From: Glomus cerebriforme
Lineage: Eukaryota; Glomeromycota; Glomeromycetes; Glomerales; Glomeraceae
DNA: 34,815 bases
Direction: 5' to 3'
NCBI GenBank assembly: GCA_003550305.1
Contig: QKYT01000601.1
Coordinates: forward strand, 38,512-73,326
A program made the translations under genes and the position numbers. Under the pieces are notes generated by a model, which worked only from the letters and a program-made list of their open reading frames with translations, had not been told where the DNA came from and did not search any database. Positions 1 to 10,322 of the stretch are shown here, in pieces (the stretch's first letter is position 1; every line of letters begins with the position of its first letter).

Positions 1-147
1 AAATAAAGCTACAAAATATAATAAGTTAATATATAGAAGTTTCGTTTAATTATTAAACATATATTTTTATATACACATATATTTTTAATTGACAATAATT
101 TATTAAATTTAGGTTAAAAAACCAATTAATTAATTTATAAAAAAAAA

Positions 148-268
148 ATCCTATCTGGGTTTCGGTTCTTATCCGGATAATATCCGGTTTTTTATCCGGA
201 CCGGATTATCTGGATAAAATCTGGATTTTTTTATTATTTTATCCGGATGACGGATTTTATCCGGTTCA
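148..268. repeat. Cluster of ATCCGGAT-type palindromic words
   Basis: About ten variants of the palindromic word ATCCGGAT/TATCCGG occur in 120 bases, in both orientations and with irregular spacing, inside otherwise very AT-rich DNA. No open frame of note covers them. This could be the end of a decayed mobile element or simple palindromic low-complexity DNA. Nothing shows which. Confidence 0.6.
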
Positions 269-289
269 AAGCACTAATTTCAACATAGA

Positions 290-536
290 TTTCTCTGTAG
301 ATCCTCTACGTCATAAACATTTGATGCAGTAATTTGTTGCCTTTGTTCCTACTGTACATTTGAAAATACCATCATGAATTATTTGATAATCTGATAAATA
401 GTGGTTTTCTGCTTCTTAGTAAAACGCATAGCTTCTAAAGTGATAAATAACACTGAGTCACTGACATTCTATATACCAATATATTCTAGCAAGGTATTTG
501 GGTCGTTTCTTTCAAGATTTCTCAATTCATTAATAT
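290..536 (-). pseudogene. Possible decayed coding fragment, unknown family
   Basis: Read on the minus strand, this stretch gives protein-like sequence in one frame (…DINELRNLERNDPNTLLEYI…, then …FITLEAMRFTKKQKTTIYQI…), broken by stop codons. Charged and hydrophobic residues are balanced, unlike chance translation of AT-rich DNA. I do not recognise the family. It lies next to the CCGGAT cluster, so a transposon remnant is possible, but no transposase motif is visible. Confidence 0.3.
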
Positions 537-1060
537 CAAAATTCAACTATATATAACTATATATTATTGTCATTTTTAATCAGGTACGTTTGACATATTT
601 GAGGAATCAAAAATTTCATTATTTGAGAATTTTATTTAAAGAAAAGAACTTCTCTTTTTAATTACAACTGCTTATAACTGACATCCAAACAATAAAATAG
701 AAATTAAAAAGACTCAAAAAGTAAATTTTCCGAAGAGGGTTATTTGTAATAAATGTACCAAATGTTAACGCAGTTCAAGCCTCGTTGATCAAATGGTGTT
801 ACAGAAACTAGTATGGTATGGTACAAAAACAAGTATGGTGTTTTGTTATTTCTAACACAAGCACAACATACAGTATTATAATTTAATGCTAGTGACATGC
901 GAATTCACATGTTAATTGTAGCACATTGTTTGGCAGCAAGTCTGCACCATGTTATCGGCAGAAACTTAAAAGGGAATTATAACAATGCACTTCCTCATTT
1001 ATTTCGGAGTCTGCACAACCTAATTTTGGGAAATTCGCTGATCTGAACAAATATAATTGA

Positions 1061-1072
1061 TATATATTTAAA
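1061..1072 (+). promoter_or_regulatory. TATA-like element of the GTPase-Hint gene
   Basis: The word TATATATTTAAA lies about 50-60 bases upstream of the ATG at 1123, a fitting place for a fungal core promoter. In DNA this AT-rich, the match alone is weak evidence. Confidence 0.3.
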
Positions 1073-1122
1073 CGTATATCGGCCTTTCATTTCATTCCTG
1101 AATAATTTACTCAAGATACATT

Positions 1123-2851
1123 ATGGCATTGGTGCTTCGTGGCCGAATGATAGATCCTTATTTTGCTACACCAGCAATTCTTATTATTGGTAAAACAGGT
1201 GAGAAATCTTACGTTCAAAATCAAAAGGTAAAACTATATTTGGCTTAATATAAAATGATTAAATAGGCTCGGGAAAAAGTACATTGGCAAATATGTTGCT
1301 TGGGGATGAAAAGTTCTTAACATCAGATCATTCGGTAAGAAAGCATATACTGTATATAATAATCTAATTCATTGATTCATATTNATANTCAGNATTAATT
1401 TCAAGGATTCTCAAACCCAAATTTGTCAAAGCGCCCCAATCTATTTGAATGGTAATAAATACAATCTTGTTGNTACTCCGGGTATTTTTGATACAAAAAG
1501 ACCCGATGATGAAATCCTGAGTGAAATTGCGCGATCAATTGTCCAATGCAGTTATGGTATCATAGCCATTTTATATGTTATAGGTAAAGTGTAAAATAAT
1601 AATTTACATGAAATTATATTTCATTCATATATCTGAATGTTCACTATAAAAAATTTAATTTTTAATAGTGGGGCAAATATACAATTGAGCAACAAGTTAC
1701 AACTAGAATAATCCAGGAATTTCTTGGCCAAGATGAGTCTTGTCGTCATTTAATTGTTGTTTTTACTAAATGCAATGGAAGAATGTTTCAATGGCGACCT
1801 CAAATCATTTTTGGACAGAGTGGGAAATCGTTGGGTCATCTCGCCAAATCAAGAAATCTTTGATGAACCAAATGATCCAGTTGTGGAACGTAATATGTAT
1901 GATTAAAAAATTATATTAGACTAATGCCAAAACCTTATACCACAGATTTATTTAAAAATGTTAGAATTGCGCGTGAGAAAAGACTGCGAGATTGAAGCAC
2001 GTGAGAGGGAAAATGAAAAAGTTAAAACAGAAGAAAAAATAGATGCTGGAGTGGATGAAGCCATCGAAGAAATAAAGAAAAAGGGAAATGGTTGTTTTTC
2101 TTTGCATTCAAAGGTCATTCTTGCAAATGGTAAAAGAATTGAGGTGTCGCAATTGAGTATCGGTGATAAGGTTTGTTGTGGTGAAAAAGATGGTAAATTG
2201 ATTTTTAGCGAGATCTATGCAATAGTTCATGCAGATGATCAAACCGTGACTCAATATCAACGGATCGATTATCTAAAGAAGGATGGTACAGAAGGTAATA
2301 AATAAACTTTTCTATTTGAGCAAAATAAAATTAATCTCTTCATAACGTGGTTTACAATTTTTCTTATAGGTACTCTACGTCTTACACCAAAACACCATCT
2401 ATTCATTTCTCAAGGAAAAACAATTTTCGCTGAAGACGTCCGTGCTCACGTAACAGAACTTTTACTTTTCGATGGCAAAAAACTAATTCCTGTGATTCCA
2501 CATAGGGTTGCAAAGGTAAATGAACTTGTACTTTTTCAGATTTAATAAGTTTTCCTTTATAGCATCCTTTATTAATTTTTGCTTTAATTAATCTAAGGAA
2601 TGGGAACTTGGCTACATTGCTCCATTTACACAAAATGGAAAGATTGTAGTTGATGAAATACTTTGCTCTTGTTATGCTGTTGCTCCACCATATCAAGAAA
2701 TCATCAATTTTGCGATGATTCCTATTCATGTATCATGCCCATTCCTGACTGTAAAAAAGAAATTCACCCATATCTTCGTTATTTGAAACATGGTCAGTGG
2801 TTTCTCGAACAACTTGACTATTATAACGCGATAATTAAGAAATCATATTAA
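1123..2851 (+). CDS. AIG1/GIMAP-like GTPase fused to a Hedgehog-type (Hog) Hint domain, with frame breaks
   Basis: A spliced gene. Proposed exons: 1123-1198, 1267-1334, 1406-1583, 1669-1889, 1946 or 1965-2294, 2370-2515, 2598-2851. The N-terminal part is an AIG1-type P-loop GTPase: G1 is GKTGSGKST (split by intron 1), G3 is DTPG (its Asp codon contains an N), a G4-like TKC follows VVFTK, and a typical FLDRVGNRWVIS segment comes after. A charged, probably coiled-coil linker (KDCEIEAREREN…EEIKKK) leads to a Hint domain that opens with Cys (GCFSLHSKV, Cys codon at 2093) and has the block LTPKHHLFI and the Hog-specific SCYAV. In this family Hint cleaves its own N-terminal peptide bond, so the GTPase could be released or modified. 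The reading frame is broken near 1670-1673, 1771-1775 and 2735-2745. The exon 4/5 join is in frame only with the acceptor at 1963-1964. Sequencing error or a pseudogene is possible. Confidence 0.7.
2087..2851 (+). other. Hog-type Hint autoprocessing domain
   Basis: This is the C-terminal domain of the preceding gene, spread over three exons with clean GT-AG introns at 2295-2369 and 2516-2597. Visible landmarks are the nucleophile Cys in GNGCFS, the GDKV turn, the TPKHHLF block (catalytic Thr and His positions of Hint), and SCYAVAPPY near the end, which matches the SCYA signature of Hedgehog C-terminal domains rather than inteins. The tail (…KKEIHPYLRYLKHGQWFLEQL…) is reached only through a one-base frame change around 2735-2745. 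In the unshifted frame the protein ends at a TGA shortly after IHVSCPFLTVKKKF. No intein-type C-terminal Asn followed by an extein is seen. Confidence 0.75.
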
Positions 2852-4015
2852 ATATTTAATTTTAAAATTGATTTAGTCTTATAAGTAAAGGACATGATTG
2901 ATTTCTGTATCTTTTTTTTCATTTTATTTGTTTGTGTAATATACTGTAGTGTTGTAAAAGTTTTAATATTGTATAATTTGAAAAATTTGCCAGTATTTAA
3001 AAAATAACGAAATACGGTTTAAATACATAATAAATTCGATAATGTTACCAAAATTTGCTAAATTTTGCTAAAGTTGAATCATTAACAGTTAATGGATTCT
3101 AAAATGAAAAAGAAATTTACGAGAATAAACTTTTTCATTAAGAAATCCCCGAATATTTATTTATTTATTATTATTATTATTTTTGAAAGAAAGAGATCAT
3201 GTTATTAATATATTTATATTATTGAATTTATATTTTATCTAGTTCATTTTTAGGTGGTTTAAAATACCCCAAACTAGACAATAAACCAAACTAACATATG
3301 ATAATTGTTCATAATAGTTTAGAATTATTTTAAACATGAAGTTTAAACTTACAGGTTTTATGTTTCTAATAAATTTTATTTAATAAATTAAACCATTTAA
3401 TTCTGAGACGAAGTCCCTTGAAAAATGCATATTCTGGTTATTTTTAATTAACTTTCCATTGCATTGGTTGGAATATGAATATTAACATTTAAAAATTGTA
3501 AGTAAAAGAATTTTTGTGATAAGTTATCAAACTGAATGACTGTATGGTACTTGCATGTTTAATCAATGAATTTTCAGGTAATTTGCAAAATGACATCGTA
3601 TTCTAAAAAGTAATGAACATTAAACAATTTTTTGAAATTTCAATTAATCTAACAATTCCATAATTGTTTTTATCTGGTCTGATAATTCCAGCTAAAACAT
3701 TATCATTTATTCCAGTATCACAAGTCATAACTATGGAATTTGAAATTATCAGAATGGATCAAACAATAGAGCAAAAAGTAGTTAATAGTAAATATTTATT
3801 TTCATCATGATTTTAAACAATTAAATTCAAGAATTTATCTAAATTGCTATATATTATATACAGTATATTCATCTAATCTATTAATCTACTTCTAAGACTA
3901 CATAATCTACTATCGAAAATTTATCTAATCTTTTTTCATAACTTTGCTGTTCAACTGAATAAAATTATTTTTTTTTAATCATAATTTCAAATACAAATAT
4001 TATTCTTTAAGAGAT
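2852..4015. other. AT-rich intergenic DNA, nothing recognised
   Basis: No open frame, RNA gene or ordered repeat that I can support. It contains poly-A/T runs and short ATT microsatellite-like stretches near 3150-3180. Confidence 0.5.
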
Positions 4016-4335
4016 ATTAAACTATCTTTGATTATACCAAATTTCACTATAATGTGAACCCTTCCATATCAAAGAATTATATCCTCTAATAATTTCTTCC
4101 TCGTCCTTTAATAATAAATGCAACCATATTATGTACAGTATATTATCACCAAATATGTGAAAATTTTATGAGCGAATCATTTCTGTTTCCTCTTAATAAT
4201 AATTTAAATTCATATGATATATATAATTCTCATGATAAGTAAATCTGCTTTTAGCATCGACTTCATCAATCCATCTTGAAGTTGAAGAAACAATATTTAT
4301 ATTAACAGTTTTTGATATATTTCTATATCTAGGAA
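4016..4335 (-). pseudogene. TLDc-domain fragment (decayed)
   Basis: Minus-strand translation gives a broken but ordered TLDc series. First comes SSTSRWIDEVDAKSRF, which matches the 'ISKWINRLE' entry of the intact TLDc genes in this window. Then YEFKLLLRGNRNDS (compare YEFKLLFRGSRDG), a short degenerate strand, and LLKDEEEIIRGYNSLIWKG (compare KVKDSSEILGGYNPIEWK). Segments lie in different frames with stops between them, so it is not functional. The order and spacing match the three BTB-BACK-TLDc genes at 18-31 kb. It starts directly after the kinase fragment on the same strand. No BTB or BACK part is visible. Confidence 0.6.
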
Positions 4336-4343
4336 GAAAAATA

Positions 4344-4586
4344 TTAACATTTAGAAATTTCAAGAGCAATATAAGGTAAAACACCATAAACACTTTTTTT
4401 TGTATTTTTTAATGCATTATAATCTGCTGGTTTGCATAATCCCATATCAGTTATATATGTGTAAAGTATATTGCCAATATGTAAATCTTGATGAATTATC
4501 CCTATTTTATGAATTTCATTAAGCCCATATGCAATCTGATATAAATCAAATATCTTATTTTCCCAACTTAAAAAGTTTAAGATGAA
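4344..4586 (-). pseudogene. TKL-type kinase fragment (catalytic loop to activation segment)
   Basis: One minus-strand frame reads FLSWENKIFDLYQIAYGLNE, then IHKIGIIHQDLHIGNIL, DMGLCKPADYNA and YGVLPYIALEISK before a TAA at 4344-4346. This is the middle of a fungal TKL kinase: catalytic loop (HRD appears as HQD), DFG-type motif (as DMG) and the APE region (as ALE). The N-lobe and the C-lobe helices are missing, and upstream sequence is only poly-A-rich DNA. It is a relic unrelated in detail to the intact kinase at 5851-10011. TLDc sequence follows at once downstream. Confidence 0.7.
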
Positions 4587-5850
4587 AAAAAATTCTTTAA
4601 AAAAAAAATATTTAAAAAATCAGAATAATGTCCATATCAGTATGTCTTTTGCATTTTGGTCACTCAGTCACTCATTTATTTATTCTATTTTGAAAGTTAA
4701 TTATAGATTCATTTATAAAATAGCCTAAAAAAAATAAGAAATAATAATCGTAATTGCTCCAAGTATTCAATCGAATATTAGAGTTTTTTCACAAACATGA
4801 ACCATATCATTTTACAACAGAATTTATCATCAAAAAAAATTTACTAGAAATTTAACCAAATTTAGAAACTAATAATAACAAAATAACAATAATTTAATAA
4901 TAAACTTTTTATTCATTGTAATAATAATCATCGAATTTTTATTGATCAAATAAAATTGAAATAATAATCTTTGATCTATAAATGAAAATTTAATACTCTA
5001 AGAAATGAGAGAAAAAAAGTACATATAGATTCAAAAGATTTTTCAGCAAGTAATTCAATAAATCATTATAACAGATACATGTATAGATTTACATAACTTA
5101 TAGAGATCTTGCATTTTTTCATTTCTTCATAAATAAATATTTATTTTTCAATATTTAATAATCATAATATATTATTAGCTAGCTTTTTTAGCAATCTAAT
5201 AATAGGATATGTACATTTAGAAATCTAATAAACAATATAATTTACAATCTAATTGGTGGATCATCTCGTGATTTACGTTACAGAGTGTCAGAGATTTGAC
5301 ACCTATGTATCTTACATTGGGGATGACCCATGAAAGACATGAGCAAAACAATTTACATGATTGATGATATTCGCCCCATAAAAAACGTTGGACTCACCTC
5401 TGACTAATTCATTATGTTATTTAAAGTTTAGATTGTTAGAATTCTTTTGGGATTCGTGAATGTTAAAAACGTCTGTTGTCGTTCCCGATTTTGAAATATA
5501 AATGAATATTTTTTTTAATTCAAATTAGTTAATGACGATGAATTAAGAATTTTAGGTTAGATCGTTTTTTTTTAAGAAAATCAATAAAAAATAGTACGCT
5601 TAAATGAATCCGACTTTCACGTGCATTGTATTCTACTTCGTCTTAGGAAATTTCGTAACGGTCAAGTTTATTTTATAACTCAACAAACATGTTTTAATAT
5701 AATTTATTGATAATGTATTAGTATTGAGCTCAAATATTCTAATGATTTATTTGTTGTTATTTAAAAAATAGTGATTATGAAAAACGTAAAAAATGATGAG
5801 ATTAGGGAGATTATGACAAAGTGAATAAACAAAAAGAGAAAGAGAAACAT
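4587..5850. other. Intergenic DNA, nothing recognised
   Basis: AT-rich and without supportable genes. The block at about 5250-5480 is less AT-rich and may be a unique or repeat-derived insert, but I see no terminal repeats or coding pattern in it. Confidence 0.45.
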
Positions 5851-5903
5851 CTAAGACTCGGGAATTTTAAGTGTGAAGATCCGTTTAGGTGGCGGTGATG
5901 ATG

Positions 5904-5935
<32 letters not shown>

Positions 5936-8900
5936 GATGATGAATTAACTATTACTGGATTTTCATTACATAATAAAAAGTTTTCTGCGATATAATCACC
6001 GATTTCTTCAAATCTTTTCAGCTCAAAAATCTTGCCTTTATGTTCACTTTCATATTGTGCGCGTTCACTTAATGACATTGAATACAATTCTATTGCTTTT
6101 TGAGTGTCTTCGAGCCAATTTTTAACATTGGAAGCACAGGGCCGTTTTCTGGGATCGTTATCCCAACATTTTTCCATCAATAAAGTAAAAGCAATTGGTA
6201 TGTTCTTAGTAACTTTTGGTCGAGTGCCTTGGCAAATACTCGCTCTCAATTCATCAATATTACAATTATAATCGGTAAATGGCATTTCACCCGTCACAAC
6301 TTCAAACATAATCATACCAAAACTGTAAATATCGGATGCCATGGTGTTTCTTCCGCCGTGAAGAATTTCTGGTGCTGTGTATTGAAGAACAAATCCTTGT
6401 TTTGGTTTAAAATCATGTGAAGCGTGACGACATAGTCCAAGATCTGCAATGAAAGCATTATCGTCTTTGTCGAAGAGAATATTTCCAGGATGAAAATCTC
6501 CATGTACAAGAGATATCAAGACGTGCATTGTAACAAGGCTATGAGCAATATTTAATAAGATTGAAAGTTTTTTCTTCCAATCAAGTCCCTTCCTTCCAGA
6601 AAAGAAGCTGTGTAGATCACCACCTTCTAAATATTGCATTACGATTATATAATCTTTTGTAGAAGGATCTCGCGAAAATCCGTAAATTCGAATGACATTG
6701 GGCTCAACTATTGTATTTCGACATTCTAGGTACCCTCTAGCCTATTAGATTGAACATTATAATACCGTTTGTACATTAATATGGTAATAAAATTAAATTT
6801 ATAAAATTAAAATTATTTATTACCTCATTTAAAAATTCACTAACTTCATCCTTTGAATTGTCAATCATTTTCAACGCAACACACATTTTTCCTATTCTTT
6901 CCCATTGATTTGTATTATAATTCCATTTTTTTATTTTCCCATCTAACCAGTCGGCTTTAAACACCTTAGAAAAACCGCCCTCGCCAATAGGTTTAATATT
7001 TTCAAACCGCGTGAACGGAATCCATTCAATAACATCACCCTGATAATCTCCTACATATGATTGTAATTCTTTAATAAATTCGTCAACTTGTTGATTGTCA
7101 CTAGTCCAATTTGAAAAATCATTTTTCAATCGATCATAATCGCATATACTACACCAGTTGGGAATCGTGATAATCCTTTTGCATTGAGAACATGAATATG
7201 ATTCGCCGACCATACTGCAAGTAGCGAATGCATATTTCATAACTTCCTCTAAATTTAATCGATTTAATCGGTCAAGACAACTTTTGCAATACTCAAAACT
7301 ATTTTCCGATTGAGCACACTCTGAACACGGGTTAAAACCTGTAAAGCTTACGTCTAAACTCCTGTGAGAATCTGCGAATGCTTCAAATGCTGTATAAGAA
7401 TAAAGAAGTAAGATTTTTTTTGTGTTCGTAACTTGTTAGTTCTAATTGTATTTGACATGCACATACCAGCATATATTGAACGAGATACTTCAACATTTGT
7501 AGCATTTACACCATGTTTTTTGCGTAACTCACATAACTCATCTCGAATTTCCAATGCATATGAGTAATTTTGATCGAGACATAATGCAAGCTCAATTTCG
7601 TTTAATGCTTCTTCATATTTGCCAAGCATTCTGAATATATGACCTCGAAGTGTAAGTGCAGATGGGTCCTCTGGGTCTGTCTTATAGAGATCAACTAATG
7701 TCTCTCTAAGCATTTGATGCAACTCATTATTATCATCATTACCATACAGTTCATACCGTAATCCAATTCCTGGATTTGTCTTCATAATTCTATTAAGATC
7801 AATTAATGCCTTTTCATAGTCTTTGAGGAGTGAAAGTACTATACCTCGGCGTACAAGAATAAATTCATCCAATTTATTATCCTTGGAATCGATATTCAGA
7901 GCTTTGTCAAAGTCAGCAAGTGCCAGATCATAATCACCAAACTTTTTATATATGTCACCCCGAATCGCAAGCGCTGGTTTGTTTTGTTGGTCAATTTCCA
8001 GAGCCTTGTTAAGATCACCCAGTTCGTGTTCATAATTGTGAAGTATTCGATTTATACTAGCACGAGCTGCAAGTGCGGATACATTAGATGAATCAATATC
8101 AAGAGCTCTATCAAGATCAGCTTTTGCTTGATCGTAATTGTCAAGCAATTCATATACTTTACTACGAGTTGTGAGTGCAGGTACATTATGCGGATCAATC
8201 TCGAGAGCTCTGTCAAGGTTAGCTTTTGCTTGATCGTAGTTATTAAGCAGTTTATATATTTCACCACGAACTGCAAATATATTTGCACTCTCTTGATCAA
8301 TCTTCAAAGCCATATTAAGATCTGCTAGTGCCTGATCATAATTCTTAAGTTGTTTATACACAATACCACGAGCTGTAAGTGCAAGAGTTTCCTCAGAATC
8401 GATCTTCAGAGCTTGATTAAGATCAGATAGTGCCTTGTCATAGTTACCAAGCTGTCGGTAAACGTCACCTCTACTCGCAAGTGCAAATGCGTTATCTGGC
8501 TCAATTTTTAGACTCTTGTCAAGATCAGAAAGCGACTCATTGTAGTTGCCAAGCATTCGATGTAGGTCACCTCGATATCCGAGCGCAAACTGACACTCGG
8601 GTTCAATTTCTATAGATTTGTTAAGATCTACCAATGCGTCATCATAATTACCAAGAAATTGATACACCCGACCTCGATGCTCAAGTGAAGATGCATTTTC
8701 TGGATCGATCTCCAGAGCTTTGTTAATATCAATCAGCGCCTGTTCATAGTTTTTAAGATTTCGATATATAATACTGCGTATTCCAAGCGCATTTACGTTG
8801 TCTTGGTCAATTTCAATTGCCTTATTAATATCTATTAACGCCCGATCATTATTACCAAGCATTTGGTACACATTTCCACGACATATGAGTGCTGGTACGC

Positions 8901-10011
8901 TTTTTGGATCGATATTCAGAACTTGGTTGTATGTATAAAGATTTTGATACTTATCACAATTGTTAAGATTTACTGCGCCTCGACATGCAATTGCAAATGT
9001 ATCCTCCGGATCAATTTTTAATGCCATATCAAGATCTACCAGCGTCTGATTGTAGTTATTAAGTGAATAATGCACTGCGCCTCGATATTTAAGCGCAAAT
9101 GCACTAGTAGGATTAATATCCAGAGCCTTATTAAGATCCAACAATGCTTGGTCATAATTACTGAGAATATAATGCACTGCGCCTCGATATTTAAGCGCAA
9201 ATGCACTAGTAGGATTAATATCCAGAGCCTTATTAAGATCCAACAATGCTTGATCATAATTACTGAGAATATAATGTGTTACGCCCCGATATCCGAGTGT
9301 AGTTACATTTATTGGATTAATTTCTAAAGCCTTATCAAGATCTTCTAATGCCTGAATATAATTTCCAAGATTATAATGCACTGCGCCTCGATATTCGAGT
9401 GCAGATGCATTTACTGGATCAATTTCTAGAACCTTATCAAGATCTGCTAATGCTTGATCACAATTTCCGAGGTCATATTGTACTGCGCCTCGACATCCTA
9501 GTGCAGATACATTTTCTGGATCAATTTCTAGAGCCTTATCAAGATCTGCTAATGCCTGCTCATAATTTTCGAGATCATAATATACTTCGCCTCGATATTC
9601 GAGTGCAGATGCATTTATTGGATCAATTTCTAGAGCCTTATCAAGATCTGCTAATGCCTGGTCGTGATTTTTGAGCATATGATGCAGCTTTCCTCGGTAT
9701 ACAAGTACAAATACTTTTTTCGGATCAACCTCCAGAGCTTTATTAAGTAAAATAATTCCTTGTTCATAGTCGTCATCTAAGATATACTCTAAAGCTTGCG
9801 CTTCATAAGGAAGTGGATGAGCTTCTGATCCTTCATCATCGGAAAAAAAGAGTTCCGAACCGATTGAATCAGTTTCTAAAGTATTGTCGTATTTATTGGA
9901 TGATTTTGAACTACTGTATTTAATAGAATTATTGAGTTATAGGTTGAAAAAACACTTTGGCAGTAATCTGGTTTTCGAAACTTTGTAATTGCTGAATGCA
10001 ACTTACCCCAT
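5851..10011 (-). CDS. TPR - zinc-binding module - TKL protein kinase, predicted N-myristoylated
   Basis: Exons, read on the minus strand: 10011-10007, 9913-7467, 7389-6824, 6741-5851. All phases agree and give 1302 residues. The five-base first exon (ATGGG) ends at a perfect GTAAGT donor, and the spliced start is MGSSKSSNKY, a good N-myristoylation motif (Gly2, Ser6). An acidic stretch follows, then about 20 TPRs of 34 residues (about 40-800; pattern NYDQALADLDKALEIDP). Four CxxC pairs follow at 839/842, 852/855, 884/887 and 897/900, probably binding zinc. The kinase is intact: glycine loop GEGGFSKV (953-960), VALK Lys991, HGDFHPGN with Asp1088 and Asn1093, DLG at 1106, and APE at 1129-1131. 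The C-tail has a serine tract from a GAT-repeat microsatellite (5897-5942). Likely a membrane-associated signalling kinase with TPRs as the sensor or partner-binding part. The substrate is unknown. Confidence 0.85.
5897..5942. repeat. GAT/ATC trinucleotide microsatellite inside the kinase gene
   Basis: Runs of GAT on the plus strand encode a serine tract with single prolines near the C-terminus of the TPR-kinase. The repeat stays in frame, so length changes would alter only the number of serines. Confidence 0.8.
9070..9273 (-). repeat. Recent 102-bp tandem duplication of one TPR unit
   Basis: Two adjacent 102-bp units (9070-9171 and 9172-9273) differ at a single base and encode identical 34-residue TPRs (YDQALLDLNKALDINPTSAF…). 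All the other TPRs of this gene have diverged from one another. This is an in-frame duplication by unequal exchange, or an assembly artefact of the repeat. Confidence 0.9.
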
Positions 10012-10066
10012 TTCCTTGTTTATAATTAACAATTTCAAAGATTTAATTAACTAAAAGTTCGCAAAT

Positions 10067-10080
10067 TCATATATATATAA
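10067..10080 (-). promoter_or_regulatory. TATA-like element of the TPR-kinase gene
   Basis: On the minus strand TTATATATATATGA lies about 55-70 bases upstream of the ATG at 10011, which agrees with the five-base first coding exon. The same AT word recurs in the neighbouring repeat copies, so it may belong to the repeat. Confidence 0.35.
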
Positions 10081-10148
10081 CTGAATTTTAATTATGAATC
10101 TCCTGATCATGCAAAAAATCGGGTGTTCACTTCTTCCCTGTTAAAATT

Positions 10149-10162
10149 TGATCACGTGATCA
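10149..10162. promoter_or_regulatory. 14-bp palindrome TGATCACGTGATCA with E-box core
   Basis: A perfect palindrome centred on CACGTG, the binding core of bHLH factors. It lies about 140 bases upstream of the TPR-kinase start. A related copy (GGTCACGTGATCA) lies near 11270, about 330 bases upstream of the pseudokinase gene. Regulation by a bHLH factor is inference. The palindrome also belongs to the repeat unit. Confidence 0.4.
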
Positions 10163-10322
10163 TAGGTTAGGTTGAATGAAATTTTCAGCCGCGAAAAAAA
10201 AAAAAATTCACGGGTCCCTGAATTCTCGGGTGTACCGCAAATGCATATATATACAGTATATAACTGAATTTTAATTATGAATCTCCTGATCATATCTTGT
10301 TATATATTGATCCGATTTCATC

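Noticed and set aside
2403..2729. Minus-strand 108-residue frame inside the Hint region
   Set aside because: Antisense shadow of the Hint exons, which have matching splice sites and known motifs on the plus strand.
9036..9674. Frames opposite to and overlapping the TPR region with regular repeats
   Set aside because: Their periodicity is the shadow of the 102-bp TPR units of the minus-strand gene.
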